NCBI RefSeq assembly: GCF_900005765.1
Contig: NW_021628402.1
Coordinates: 1 to 43,021 of the forward strand
Direction: 5' to 3'
DNA from: Plasmodium relictum
Lineage: Eukaryota; Apicomplexa; Aconoidasida; Haemosporida; Plasmodiidae
DNA length: 43,021 nt
The notes under the pieces were generated by a model. That model was not told the DNA's origin, did no database searches, and saw nothing but the letters and a program-made list of their open reading frames with translations. Both the position numbers and the translations under genes were made by a program. Positions 1 through 11,967 of this stretch are shown piece after piece (positions within the stretch are counted from its first letter, which is position 1; each line of letters opens with the position of its first letter).

Positions 1-338
1 GAAATGTTTATGTATTATTCAATGTACATTTTTGAAATAACATTGAATATCATAAATTGTGATTTAATAAATTGTTATAAATTATTTGTATGTTTTTAAT
101 TAAAAGAAGATATCAATTCTTTGTAAATAAAAACTCATTTATAACTGTTAATAGGTTTATTAAAAGATGCAGTAAAATTTAACTTCAATTAAATATTATG
201 CATCATAAGAAAACAGTATATATATATATAATAAAAACGAATATATATATATAAACGTATACTTAGTTATACATGCTCTTTATTAATTTGTTTGTTTAAT
301 ACTCTAGCAAAGTCATTAAACGGGCAATTAATAAATCA
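1..338 (+). repeat. LTR1, 3' part (cut by window edge)
   Basis: Matches the 3' half of LTR1, including the internal (TA)n tract, the conserved CTAGCAAAGTCATTAAAC segment and the terminal AATTAATAAATCA. Its 5' part lies outside the window. The next base resumes the interior of another LTR1, so this copy sits inside the one at 339-613. Confidence 0.85.
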
Positions 339-613
339 CTTTATTAATTATTATAGTTTATCTGTATGTTTTTAATTAAAAGAATAAGAAATTCTTTGTA
401 AATAAAAACTCATTTATAACAATTAGTAAGTTTATTAAAAGAGGCAGTAAAATTTAATTCAGATTAAATAGTATGCATCATAATAAAACTATATATATAA
501 TAAAAACTAATATATATATATATATATAAACGTATATTTAGTTATGCATGCTCTTTATTAATTTGTTTGTTTAATACTCTAGCAAAGTCATTAAACGGGC
601 AATTAATAAATCA
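339..613 (+). repeat. LTR1, 3' part, host of the preceding copy
   Basis: Resumes in the LTR1 interior (CTTTATTAATTATTATAG) and runs to the AATTAATAAATCA end. The sequence after it is the interior of an inverted LTR1, so this copy is itself nested. Confidence 0.8.
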
Positions 614-982
614 ATTGCTTAACAGACATTTTTTTACTTTTATAAGTGTATTCTTATTTTCAAAGAATAAGTATATTCTTTTAATTAAAAACATACACAC
701 AAAATTAAGTTATGACAAATAATAAAAATTACACTTTAAGTTATTCAATGTTATTTTAAAATATAAAAATCGAATGCAACACAAACATTATATTTTCATA
801 TATTTTTACATTTTAATTAAAAATTAATAATCTCTGAATTCAAAAAACGTCAACCCAAAAGAAAAAAAATAAAAGTCTTTTTTTTTTTTTGTAACTAGAG
901 TCAGTGCATGGCTGATTTGTATTTTCCTAACTAGTAAGCTAGTTTTATATTACAAAAGGTTGATAATATTTTTTATCAACTA
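614..982 (-). repeat. LTR1, decayed 5' half, inverted
   Basis: Reads as LTR1 on the minus strand: A/T tracts, then AACTAGAGTCAGTGCATGG, then the terminal hairpin in degraded form (GGTTGATAA...TTATCAAC). The start lies outside the window. Confidence 0.7.
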
Positions 983-1004
983 GGTATAAAAAATAACTAT
1001 AAGA

Positions 1005-1381
1005 AAACTATTTATTTTTTTTAAATGAATAAAAAGTATAATATTTGTATTATATTCTACTTATATATTTCGAAATAACAGTGAATAACTTAGAATTTTA
1101 TTTTTTTATTTGTTATAACTTAATTATTTGTGTACGTTTCTAAATTAAAGGAATATATTTATTCTTTGTAAGTATACACTTTCCAAAGTAAATATATGTC
1201 TGTTAAGAAATATAGAATTATTAATTCAAATTAAATGTTATATATGGCAAATATTTCTATATATATATATATATAAAAATAAGTATATACACTAAAAATC
1301 ATAATACTTTGTTATATGTGCTCTATTAATTTGTGTGTTTAATACTCTAGCAAAGCCATTAAACAGGAAATTAATAAATTA
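1005..1381 (+). repeat. LTR1, decayed 3' part
   Basis: Shares the LTR1 landmarks TTTCGAAATAACA, GTTTCTAAATTAAAGGAATA and TTTAATACTCTAGCAAAG. The terminal CA has become TA. The 5' boundary is approximate. Confidence 0.65.
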
Positions 1382-3061
1382 CATTTGTAGCTATACAGTT
1401 ATATTTTTATCTAGTTTTTTAATATATTCTACTTAATATTTTTGTATGCACATCCAATTTTTTGCTTTATATCTATTTTACCAATTACATGAAGAAGGTT
1501 AATAGTATTCATTATAGGATAATACTCCGCCAATATTTTTAAACACCTAATTATTAAATTAAAAGATAATGTAAATATCATGTATATAAAAAAAGTGCGT
1601 AATAATTAATATTAAAATTACCAACCTTATCACCAAATTTATAAATTTCATATGATATTATAATATTACTATCATTTATGTTAAATTGAAGATATTTTTA
1701 TTATTATTTCTTTAAAAAATACCCCTTGTTTATATTTTGAAAAATAATGCATATAAAATTTTTTATTGAATTTCTGTTTCCTAAAATTATTAAAATTAAA
1801 ATAATCGTTATATTTTTATATTAATATCAAAATAAAAATCATTAGTTATTTTATTTTAAAGATATATTTAATGTTTTTAGTTATATAATTTCTATAATCA
1901 TGAAAAATGTTATAATTTATATTATATCATTTTCATTTTCATATATCTTTATTTATTAATATAAAAATTATTATTGGTTGTGTCACTACAAACCTATTTA
2001 TTACTTTCTTATAACAAAAATTTAATTACCACATCTTAACACTATTATAACTTCATTAAAATAAAATATTCATTAAAGTAGTACTATCATTGATTTTGCA
2101 TAATATTATTCCTATTTTATTGTTATAATTGCATATGAAATAACATTTTTAATTATCATTAATCTTATAGTCCTCACAAGTATTTACACTTTCACAATTA
2201 ACAATCCTAATATTTATTTTTTAAATTCTTTTTTTTACATCAGTATTTTTTTATTACAATTTTTTTATGTTTTTTTTTTTTAAAGTTATTTCTTTTCTTA
2301 TTTTATATATATATATATATATATATTTTTAATCTTCATATTTTTTTTCTGATTTTTTGAATATTTTTCATTTAAATTTTTTTGCTCCGTTTTTACTTAT
2401 TATTAATCTTGTTATAATTATAATCATTTTTATTTATTTATAACAGAATTTTTGCACGTGTTAAATTTAATTTTATATTGAATATTTTTCCTTTTGTTAT
2501 GAAATTATTATCACATGTACATTTACGCTTTTATATAGTTAATAAAATATTATTTGGATAATTATTATAAAAGGAAAAATATTTTTGGCATATTAAAGAA
2601 TAGAACTATTATTATAAATTATGAAATTTTTGTTTTCATTTTTTCTAGAGAAAGTTTTTTTAAATTTAAAATTTGAACATATGTAAAATTAATTTATTCG
2701 TTGCGTGACACAATTATATCTATATATGAAAAATTGTGGTATTTGAAAAACAATATTTTTTTCTGACAATTGAAAAAAAAAAATGTAATTGGTTTTACCA
2801 TTTTTTTTTCTTATGTTGAATTAAAACTATAAAATTAATTTAAAAGCTTTTACAGAAATGAATTTCATTTTCTAAAAATTTATGTGGGTTCAATAAATTT
2901 AAATCAAATTGCATTATAAAAAAAAACATATTATTCAGAGTATATTTTGTTTTAAAAAAAAAATCTTACTTTGAGTTAAATTTGAATTATTTTAATATAG
3001 TATTATGATAAAAAATAAAAATAAAATCATGTTAATTAAAATTTAAATTATTTAAATAACT
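1382..3061. other. AT-rich spacer without a recognisable gene
   Basis: Long A/T homopolymers and TA repeats with no sustained reading frame, LTR end or RNA gene that I can support. It may hide very old LTR remnants. Confidence 0.5.
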
Positions 3062-4210
3062 ATTTTATTAATTGCCCATTTAGAGACTTTGCTAGAGTTA
3101 CGAAGAAATAAATTAATAAAGAGAATGTATAAATAATTATACTGAAATTTTTTTTTATACTCATTTTTATTTTAAATATAAATAAATTTATATGCATAAC
3201 ATAAATTTAATTGAGTGGCTATTATTACTTCATAGTTTATTAATTGTATGTTTAATGACTTTTCTAGGGCATTAAACAAACAAATTAAGAGCATGAACAA
3301 GTGAGTATACTGATTTTTATTGCATATATTTATATTATACATAGAAATATGTCGTGTTTAGTATTTAATTTGAGTTAAGCAATTTTATATTACTTAATAG
3401 ATATATATTTACTTTGACAAATCTATGCTTATTTACAAAGAATAAATATATTCTTTTAATTTAAAAACATATGCAAATAATTAAGTTATAAAAAATAACA
3501 AAATTAAATTCTAAGTTATTCACTGTTATTTCGAAATTTACAAATAGAACATAACGCAAACATTATACTTTTTATTTATTAAGAAAAATAAAAAATTTTC
3601 CTATAATCATTTTTTTTATTTTACATTAATTTTTATATAAGTAAAAATTTTCTCTTCAATTAAAAAGTAACCCCAAAAAAAAATTGTTAAATATTTTTCT
3701 TTTTTTAATAATTACAAAGATATATAAAGAATAAAACGAAAAAAAAAAAAATATAGCTATATATTAACCACTTTAGAGATATATATTTATTTTAACAAGG
3801 TTGTATTATATTTTTATTGAAATAAATACATATTTTCTTTTAAATTATAATTATTAAAATAATTTGATTACAAAAAATTAATAAATTTTAGTTTGAAGTT
3901 ATTTTAACGTTTTTTCTTTAAAACATAAAAAAGAAAAATATAGCAAAAAAAATACATGCACTTTTTAATTATAGATAAATAAAAAGTTTAATAATACTTT
4001 TCTTTTAAAAACACGATTAGATTCCTTATCTAACAAAAATCACCTAAATTTCATACAAAAAAAAAAAGAAAAAAAATAATCTTTTTTTTTTTCTAAAGTA
4101 CTTCAAAAATAAAAATAAAGAAAAAAAAAGTTATTTTATTTCTTCTTTAATAGTCTCAATACATAAATAGCTTCAATTTCTTGACTAGAAAGCTGAATTT
4201 TATTAACCAA
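3062..4210 (-). repeat. LTR1, decayed, interrupted at 3228-3770
   Basis: Begins TTTATTAATTGCCCATTT with the conserved ACTTTGCTAGAGT loop at 3062-3227. After the insert it resumes with LTR1-like interior. It ends near AGCTGAATTTTATTAACCA, a weak version of the LTR1 end. Ends are approximate because of divergence. Confidence 0.5.
3228..3770 (-). repeat. LTR1, full length but decayed, nested
   Basis: Starts at a degraded TGATTTATTAATTG end, carries GTATTAAACAAACAAATTAA-like sequence, the TTATTTACAAAGAATAA segment and A/T tracts, and ends ATATTAACCA at 3770. The hairpin arms at both ends are damaged, so it is older than the copies with exact TSDs. Confidence 0.65.
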
Positions 4211-4385
4211 TAACTAAAAAACAATATTTTAAAACATATTCACTATTTTTCTTTGTTCTTTAGATGCTAAAAATAGCTATTTTCCTAAAAATATATAAAA
4301 TATTACTATTTAAATATAAAAGTTAGGTAATACTAGCTTTTTATTAAATATTTTTTTTGTTATATTATCAAAATAGCAATTGAAT

Positions 4386-4746
4386 ATGAATAAAACTTCC
4401 GAAATAATTCGCAAAGCTGTTTTAATTAAAAAAACAGATATTATAGACATAGTAGGACTTGTAATAGGAGGTGCCACATTATTTTTATTCTTAATTGTTT
4501 TTATTATGTTAATTTATATTTCGATAAAAAATGTAGGATAAAATAAAATAAGATTGTATGTATTGTTTTTATGATTTTGATTTTCTATTTAAAAGAAAAT
4601 TTTACTTGCATAAAAAAAAATTCATTATATTAATTTTTTATTTTTTTTAGAGGCAAATACAAAGAATTATTAATAATCAATTAATGGAAACAGCATCAAT
4701 AGATTCAGGATTTGATGAAAATATAGAGGAACAACAAGAAATATAA
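4386..4746 (+). CDS. Candidate small two-exon membrane protein
   Basis: Not recognised. Exon 1 (4386-4532, 49 codons) starts MNKTSEIIRK and has one strong membrane segment around residues 22-46 (GLVIGGATLFLFLIVF). It then meets a possible GT donor at 4533; without splicing the frame stops at 4541. A pyrimidine-rich tract ends in AG at 4649-4650, and exon 2 (4651-4746) adds 31 residues, RQIQRIINNQ to a glutamate-rich end, giving about 80 residues. No signal peptide is seen, and the donor (GTAGGA) is unusual for Plasmodium. Membrane segment, short intron, then hydrophilic tail is the layout of the last exons of PIR/STP1-type genes, so this could be the remaining 3' end of a larger gene. The start was chosen because an in-frame TAG lies just upstream. 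It is flanked by LTR1 remnants on both sides. It could also be a chance frame. Confidence 0.4.
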
Positions 4747-5191
4747 TGATTTGATATATAGGAAAAATATCAAGTTTCATTTCAAATATTATAAGATGTT
4801 TTTTATAATTTAACATTCGCTTTTGATTATTTTATTTATTTATTTATTTTCTGTAAAATTATTAAAAAATTTGTATCTTCCCCTATGCTATTTTATCCAT
4901 CTTTCTGTTGAAAACTTTTATGAAAATATTAAGAAAAGAATGTTACAAAGAGTATGTAGAGGAATTTTCACTTTTTTTTTGAAGTGATTAATAATTTTGT
5001 GATGAATTTAGAAAATATATTGTTTAAATGTTTGATTAACAAAGGATATTATTAACCTCTTTATATATTAGAATTATTAACAGAAATGTAATATGAAGAG
5101 TTATCTATACACCTATTATAATGATAATAGAATATATAATATGCTTTTATATTAGTTTGATACACATTAATGATGAGCAAAATAACATGAA
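4747..5191. other. AT-rich spacer
   Basis: Nothing supportable seen between the candidate gene and the next LTR1. Confidence 0.4.
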
Positions 5192-5517
5192 TGGTCAATA
5201 AAAGACGTTATTAATCTTTTATAATATATAAAGTCAGACAGGAGCTAACTCTAGTTAAAGAAAAGAAAAAATATAAATATATATTTTTTTTTTTTGTTTA
5301 TTCTATTTTTTATATATTTTTGTAATTATAAAGACAAAAAAACTTATTTTTTTTTTTCATTACTTTTAAAATTGAAGAAATAATTAATTTTTACTTAAAA
5401 TATGAGAATTTAATCTATCAAAAGTAGCCATAAGAAAGCTCTTTATTTCTTTTAATAAATAAAAAGTATAATGTTTATGTCATTCGATTTATATATTTCG
5501 AAATAGCAATGCATAAT
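5192..5517 (+). repeat. LTR1, 5' part, truncated
   Basis: Starts TGGTCAATAAAAGACG with the terminal hairpin, then CTCTAGTTAAAG and long A/T tracts. It is cut at 5517 by an inverted LTR1. No matching 3' half is obvious. Confidence 0.7.
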
Positions 5518-5860
5518 TGATTTATTAATTGCCTGTCTAATGACTTTGTTGTGGTATTAAACCAACAAATTAATAATGAGAATATATAACTAAATATATT
5601 GATTTCTAGTTGATATATATATAACTTTTAATTTGAATTAAGCAATTATGTATTGCTTAACAGACATATTTTTATTCTTTACAGATTTATTCTTATTTTC
5701 AAGGGATGATTATATTTCTTTAATTAAATACACACAGAAAATTAAGTTCTAACAAACAACAAAAATTAAACTCTAAGTTATTCGATGTTATTTCAAAATT
5801 TACAAATCGAATGCAACACAAAATCCATACTTTCAGACATTAATTTTTATATTTATCTAC
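5518..5860 (-). repeat. LTR1, 3' half, inverted
   Basis: Starts TGATTTATTAATTGCCTG and contains the GACTTTGTTGTGGTATTAAAC loop-stem region and AGTTATTCGATGTTATTTC. It is interrupted at 5861 by an LTR1 in the opposite orientation. Confidence 0.75.
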
Positions 5861-6938
5861 TGGCTAATAAAAGATGTTATTAAATTTTTATAATATTGAT
5901 TTATTAATTGCCTGTTTAATGACTTTGCTATAGTATTAAACAAACAAATTAACAAGCAACATGCAGAAATGAATATAAGTTTATATATATATATATGTAT
6001 TTGTTTTTATTATAAATATAATGGTTTCTTATGATGCATAATATTTAATTTGATTTAAATTTTACTGTATCTTTTAATAAACATGTTAAACTGTTATAAA
6101 GAAGCTTTTATTTACAAAGAATAAGTATATTCTTTTAATTAAAAACACACACACAAAATTTATAACAAATAACAAAAATTAAGCTCTAATTCATTCAATG
6201 TTATTTCGAAATGTGCACTTTAAATATAACATTAACATTATTTAATTCGAACAAAAGTCAACTAATAACAAAAAAAAAAAATAATTTTATTTTTTTCTTT
6301 TTTTACAAAGAGGTATATACAATAAAATAAAAAAAAACAAAAAAAAATAAATTTATATATATTTTTTTTTTTTTAACTAGCTTCAGTGCATGGATAACTT
6401 GTACATACACGACTAGCAAACTAACTTAATGTACTACAAAAGGTTAATAACATCTTTTATTAATCAAATATATAAAGTTAGCTTATTATTCAGGATAATA
6501 CAAGTCAACCATATAATGACTCTAGTTAAAAAAAAAAAAATTAAATTTTTTTTTTTGTTACTTTTTGAGATTTCTTTTAATAAATAAAAAATATATTGCT
6601 TATGTTATATTCGATTTGTATATTTCGAAATAACAGTAAATAGCTCTTAATTCAATTTTGTTATTTGTTGTTACTTAACTATTTGTGTATGTTTCTAAAT
6701 TAATAGAATATACTTATTCTATGTAAATAAGTACATGATTATCAAAGTAAAGGTGTGTATGTTAAGCCATACATAATCACTTAATTCAAATTAGATATTT
6801 TATATGATAAATATTTCTATATATATTGCAAGAATAAATATATACACTAAAAATTGTTATATTTAGTTATAAATGCTCTTTATTAATTTGTTTGTCTAAT
6901 AATCTAATAAAATAATTAAACGTACAATTAATAAATCA
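5861..6938 (+). repeat. LTR1, interrupted by an inverted LTR1
   Basis: Starts TGGCTAATAAAAGATG, is interrupted at 5897-6466 and ends ACAATTAATAAATCA. Flanks are TCTAC before and TCTAA after, a one-mismatch 5-bp TSD. It shares an older variant of the LTR1 interior (TTTCTAAATTAATAG). Confidence 0.8.
5897..6466 (-). repeat. Solo LTR1 with TSD AATAT
   Basis: Complete inverted LTR1 from TGATTTATTAATTGCCTG to TTTTATTAATCA. AATAT stands immediately before (5892-5896) and after (6467-6471), a perfect 5-bp TSD. It is nested 36 bp inside an LTR1 of opposite orientation. Confidence 0.9.
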
Positions 6939-7380
6939 TCTAATAATAAATAAATTATATATATATAATTTACATAACTGAGCAATTATTGTTATGAAGG
7001 CATTTATTTACTTTAATATAAATACATCTTTGTTTTTATTAAAATTATTAATTATATGAAAGTCATTTAATTCAAAAAAAATTGACATAAATTATAGTTA
7101 TTAATAGTATTTTGCAAATAAATGTAAATTAAATATCAATAAAAAAAAATCCCTTTTGTTTATTTTTTAAACTTCGAATTTAATTTTTTATTTTAAAAAT
7201 TTAGTTTGAGAACAAAAAAAAATTTTACAAAAATATATTTATTCAATCCTTTTCTTCATAAAAAAAGAATTATACTTTTTTTTTTTTAACTAACAAGTAT
7301 ATGATCACTCGCAATTTTCTGTAAGTACATTTAACTATTATATTATATTATAAGAGGATAATGATATATTTTACGAACAA
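6939..7380 (-). repeat. Decayed LTR1 interior and 5' half
   Basis: Weak but ordered LTR1 landmarks: GAGCAATTATTG, an A/T tract block, AACTAACAAGTATATGATCA and a collapsed terminal hairpin. It is probably the continuation of 5518-5860 after the insertion. Boundaries are uncertain. Confidence 0.4.
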
Positions 7381-7960
7381 ATACTTTAGCAGCCATTGAA
7401 CGGAAATTCAATAAACCAATATTAAAGTAAATAGAAATAAATAGTAATTACTATATATAATCTTCATTAATTTGACTCTTCAAAACACTATAAAAGTCTT
7501 TGAATAACATATTAACAAATAAATATTGTATCTTACGTATCTTTAGAAAATTTAACGTTTAAACAACTTAAATTTTGAATTTATCATAAAAGTACTAATT
7601 ACTCCAAGAAATGTTGTTATTATTTCTATGAATTCTCTTTATCAAATATTTTGTTCAATACTTTATGAAAAATTTGAACAAGGAATTTTATATATTATTC
7701 TTATATTCATTAAAAAAAAAATCTAAAAAAAATTATCATTTCTCCATTCAAACAATTATATTTATTTAATCGTTCAGCTTTTTAATTACTATGTATATAT
7801 AGTTAATAAAGTATATTATTTATCTTTTATATAATAATAGTTGTTCATAAGGAAAATAAAAAATTAGCCATATATTAGCAAATTTTAAAAAAAAGAACTC
7901 ACATTTTTTTTTTTTTATGTATACATTGTTACTTTTTTTAAATTTATTTTTATTTTTTAA
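7381..7960. other. AT-rich DNA with two decayed LTR ends
   Basis: ATACTTTAGCAGCCATTGAA near 7382 and TCTTCATTAATTTGACTC near 7463 resemble LTR1 and LTR2 3' ends. Otherwise homopolymers and no gene. Confidence 0.4.
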
Positions 7961-8396
7961 AAAAAAAATAAAAGATTTACTATTATTTTTTTTCTGATAA
8001 ATATGAAAAATTTTTTAATGGGGATTTTTTTTTTGTAAAATTTTTGTTGTCAAATGAAATTAATTTTTAAACAATAAAAAATTAAATTCGAAATTAAAAA
8101 AGAAAAACAAAAAGGATTTTATATTTATATACAATTTTTACTTATTTTTAAAATGCTACTAACTATAATTAAAATCTTATTTTTTTTGCTTAATTAGATA
8201 ACTTTTATATAATCAATAATTTAATGAGTATTTATATTTTTAATAAGAATAGAAGTATGTTTTTATTAAAATAGATAAATTCCTCTGAAATAATAATTTC
8301 CAAATCATTTAAATTATATGTATAAAATTTACGTATTAGTAGTGTAATGCTCTTTATTAATTTATTTGTTCAGTACTCGGTTAATAAATGAATATA
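7961..8396 (+). repeat. LTR3 (old LTR relative), copy 1
   Basis: Aligns by eye with 37688-38136: shared AAAAGGATTTT, TTTTTAAAATGCTAC-like, ATAATCAATAATTT, CTCTGAAATAATAATT and a final TGCTCTTTATTAATTTATTT. It has the LTR 3' hairpin but a different interior from LTR1 and LTR2. Confidence 0.6.
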
Positions 8397-8890
8397 TTAA
8401 TCTTTTTCAAAATGAAATATATTGTGCGCAAACAAAATAAAAAGTAGCTAATTAGACTAGCTACTTTATTACGAAAAAAAGAAAAAAAATTAGTACATTT
8501 CTTCTAATTAAAAACATTTTGTTTTAGTAAATATGTAAATGAAAAAAAAAATAATTTTTTTTTAACGATTTTTCGATAGATTTTAATTTCATACAATTTC
8601 ATAAAAATGAAATATAAAACGTTTTTATTATATATTACATATTTTATTATTTTGAAGAGATTTATATACTTAATTAACTTTCCACTTAATTAAAATTAAG
8701 TACAACTTATTTAAATAAAAATAATATAACATAAAGAAAATAAGTAGAGATTTCTATATATAATTTTTATTGATATGTTTTTTCATTTACTTACGAAAGT
8801 CTGTGAACGGCCAAATTATACAACAATAATCTAGCAAAGACATTGAATGGGAAATTAATAATTAAGATACATATAATTGTCCTGTTATCT
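8397..8890. other. AT-rich DNA with LTR-end relics
   Basis: Two consecutive worn LTR 3' ends occur near 8780-8815 (GAAAGTCTGTGAACGGCC) and 8821-8865 (ATCTAGCAAAGACATTGAA). No gene seen. Confidence 0.4.
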
Positions 8891-9029
8891 AGTTGATTAA
8901 TGAATAAATTCATTACCATTAATCAATATACAGTTTTAAGTTTTGCTTTAATAAAACTTATTTATACATGTGCTTACTTAATTGAATAACGCCAACCAAT
9001 TAGTAAGACCATATTTTATTTTGTCTTAT
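8891..9029 (+). repeat. LTR2, decayed 5' fragment
   Basis: TGATTAATGAATAAATTCAT and TTAATAAAACTTATTTATAC match the first about 110 bp of the long LTR2 subtype. It is cut off by an LTR1. Confidence 0.6.
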
Positions 9030-9395
9030 TGGTTAATAAAAGATGTTATTAAACTTTTATAGTACATTAGGTTAGTTTACGAGTCATGTGTGTACAAGTT
9101 AGACATGTACTGACGCTAGTTGAAAAAAAAAAAAATATAAAGTTATTTTTTTTTGTTTTTATTTATTTTATTGTATATACATCTTTGTAATTAAAAAAAA
9201 AAAAAGATAAAATTATTTTTTTTTTTGTTGTTGGTTGATGTTTGTTAAGTTAAAAAGGGAATCAATTTTTTTTTTTTTGTTACATGAAAAACTTAATTAA
9301 TGAAAAAAGAATAATATTTATGTTATATTCAATATATATATTAAAAATAACATTGAATAAATTAGAGTTTAGTTTTTGTAAAATAAAATGAGCTA
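9030..9395 (+). repeat. LTR1, 5' part
   Basis: Starts TGGTTAATAAAAGATG with an intact terminal hairpin, then TGTACTGACGCTAGTTG and the TATACATCTTTGTAATT segment. The copy stops in GTAAAATAAAATG just before an LTR2, and its 3' half is not found on the other side. Confidence 0.8.
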
Positions 9396-9913
9396 TGATT
9401 TATTAGTTAGTTATTCAATGACTTGGATAAAAATAATGAATATCCAAGTTAATAAAGAGCAAATTTTTAGAACTCCTTTATAATTTTGTATTATAGACTT
9501 TATATAATACAAAATTAATTAAATCATCTTAAAAAAAAAATGAAAGTCTATAAAAATTAAAAAAAATTTATTTAAAGCAATCCACTTGCTATTATTTTCT
9601 CTTCATTTTATTCCTCAAAAAAAAATCATCACAAAAAAAAAATATGAAAAAAAAAATTAAATAAAAAAAATAAGACATAATATAATTACAACCAAGATGT
9701 ATCAAAAAAATAAACTTTTATTAGACACACTAAGTTGACCAAAATTCTAGTAATTTAACTCTTTGCATATAATGTAATCCCAGATAAGACATAAAAATTT
9801 AAGTTTTAATAATTGTTTGGTATTATTAAATTAACCATGAACATATTTATATAAGTTTTATTAAGACAAACCTTAAACTATATACTAAGGGCAATGAATT
9901 TATTCATTGACCA
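9396..9913 (-). repeat. Solo LTR2 (long subtype) with TSD AGCTA
   Basis: Runs from TGATTTATTAGTTAG to CATTGACCA with AGCTA on both sides (9391-9395 and 9914-9918). It is the long subtype with the TAAGTTTTATTAAGACAAAC segment. The perfect TSD shows the LTR1/LTR1 junction existed before it inserted. Confidence 0.9.
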
Positions 9914-10449
9914 AGCTACTAGTTAGGAAAATTTAAGTCAGCTATGCACTGACGCTAGTTAAAAAAAAAAAATATATATAAAGTTATTTTTTTTATTTAT
10001 TTTATTTATATACATCTTTGTAGTTAAAAAAAAAAAAAATTAAATTATTTTTTTTTTTTATGGGTTGACATTTGTTCGAATTAAAAAAAAGAATTAGTTT
10101 TTACTTATATAAAAATTCAATATATGAAAAAATATAATGTTTATGTTGTATTCAATATGTATATATTGAAATAATATTTAATAAATTGGAGTTTTAACTT
10201 TTGTTATAAATTGTATGTGTGCTTTTAATTAAAAGGATATAATAATTCTTTGTAAATAAAAACGCATTTATAAAAGTAAACATATATCTGTTAAGCAGTA
10301 CAGAATAGTTTAATGTGTAATATAAATATTATACATTATAAAATACAAATATATATATAATAAAAATAAGTATATATATATATGAAAAAAGTATATTTAA
10401 TTATACATGCTCTTTATTAATTTGTTTGTTTAATACTCTAGCAAAGTCA
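9914..10449 (+). repeat. LTR1, lacking its first about 40 bp
   Basis: Begins inside the LTR1 5' module (GCACTGACGCTAGTT), then reads normally to TTTAATACTCTAGCAAAGTC. It fuses there with an inverted LTR1 instead of ending in AATAAATCA. Confidence 0.8.
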
Positions 10450-10968
10450 TTAAACAAACAAATTAATAAAGAGCATTGTATAACTAAATATACGTTTATA
10501 TATATATTAGTTTTTAATTATTATAAATGAGTTTTTATTTACAAAGAATTACTTATTTTTTTAATTAAAAACATACAGATAAACTATAATAATTAATAAA
10601 GTCAAAATTTTATTATATTCAATGTTATTTCAAAATATACATTGGATAATATATAAACATTTCTTTTATCTCTTAAGTTTTAATAAGTTAACATTTCTTC
10701 TTTTAATTTTTTAAAACACTAAAAAAAAATTAAAACATAACATAAAAAAAAATAATTTCTACAACAAAAAAAAAAATATTTAAATTTTTTTTTTTTTTAA
10801 ATTACAAAGAAGTATATAAATAAAAATAAACAAACAAAAAAAATAACTTTATTTTATTTTTTTTTTTTTTATTATTAACTAGCGTCAGTGCATGGCTAAC
10901 TTGTACGTACACAAGTAGTAAACTAGATTATTGTACTACAAAAGGTTAATAGCTAATTTTATTAACCA
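10450..10968 (-). repeat. LTR1, inverted, lacking its terminal about 35 bp
   Basis: Begins within ATTAAACAAACAAATTAA, runs through the TTATTTACAAAGAATTAC segment and A/T tracts to AACTAGCGTCAGTGCATGG, and ends at TTTTATTAACCA. It is joined to the preceding copy at shared ATTAAAC. Confidence 0.85.
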
Positions 10969-11080
10969 ATTATATAGAAACTTTAATATAAAATTATAAA
11001 GGAATCCTAAAATGTTCTCATTATTAACTTGGATATTCATCATTTTTATTAAAGTCGTTGAATAACCAATTAATGAATCA
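10969..11080 (+). repeat. LTR2, 3' fragment
   Basis: AAAATTATAAAGGAATCCTA and ATTAACTTGGATATTCAT lead into the LTR2 end AATTAATGAATCA. The 5' part was lost where the LTR1 joins. Confidence 0.75.
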
Positions 11081-11967
11081 ATGTTGAACTGGGAATTCAT
11101 TTTTTTATACTGCATTTCTTGGTAAATTGTTTTTGTTTTCCCGTGATATGTAAACAATTTCTTGATAAGATTGTACATCATATATATCTTCACATTCCTT
11201 TCGATGTTAACTATAGCTCAGTGTCATATCATTTGGAAGATCAGTGTTATTGTATGTCGATCTAGTAATATAATCAGATAAACCCTTTTATTTTCCTTCA
11301 ATATGTTTAAATTCTAGATTGAATTCATAAAATCCCCGTTTCCAACAATATAGTTTTTCATTATTAATTGAATCCATTCCAACAACAACATTTTTTTTTT
11401 TTATTATTATTTTAAATCCTTTAATGTAATAATAAAATTCTTCTTAAGATACAACTATTGAACATAGTCTTTTTTTATTTGCACTATGTTTTTGTTTAAG
11501 ATCATTTAATATTTTATATGCTTAATGAATAAATTTAGTATTACCAGTATAGTTATCTATTTTAGTAAATATAACTCCTATGCATAATCTTGTAGATCAG
11601 TATAAATAGTATACTGTTTTCCTAATTCAAGTAATGACGAATAATTATTTCGGCCATCTTTTCTTTAATTTGTTCAAATACTTATGAATATTCTTTCTTC
11701 CATTCAAAATTTTTCTTTTTATATAATAAAGGAACCAATTTAAAAGTCCACTCTAAGAAATTCTTTATATAATTTCAATAATAATTAGCAGCTCCCAAAA
11801 ATTATCTTAATTGTTTCGTTGATTTAGTCTGTTCTGCTTCAATAATTACTTTTATTTTATATGGTGAATGCCTTTTCTATCTTAATATATTACTGTCCTC
11901 AATAAGTTATAGTTGCTTTAAATATTTAACATTTTTCTAAATTAATTCCAAGATTATTGTCTATTAG
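11081..11967 (-). pseudogene. Gypsy pol fragment (RT to integrase N-terminus), broken
   Basis: Minus-strand translation in several frames aligns in order with the pol copies at 23.5-26.1 kb and 32.1-36.0 kb. Towards the 11967 end there is the post-catalytic RT region (NNLGINLEKC). In the middle is RNase H connection sequence (MDSINNEKLYCWK and EFNLEFKHIEG). At the 11081 end is the segment just before the integrase zinc region (NEFPVQH). Several stops and frameshifts are visible, so no product is possible. It is bounded on the left by an LTR2 end and on the right by an LTR1 that cuts the RT. The YIDD catalytic block is missing, lost at or beyond the right boundary. Copying order and direction match a Ty3/Gypsy element on the minus strand. 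Confidence 0.8.

Noticed and set aside
240-290. (TA)n tracts here and in many LTR1 copies as origins or regulatory sites
   Set aside because: They occupy the same LTR1 position each time and are variable microsatellites of the LTR.
10936-11193. 85-residue minus-strand frame
   Set aside because: Chimera of decayed pol, an LTR2 end and an LTR1 end.
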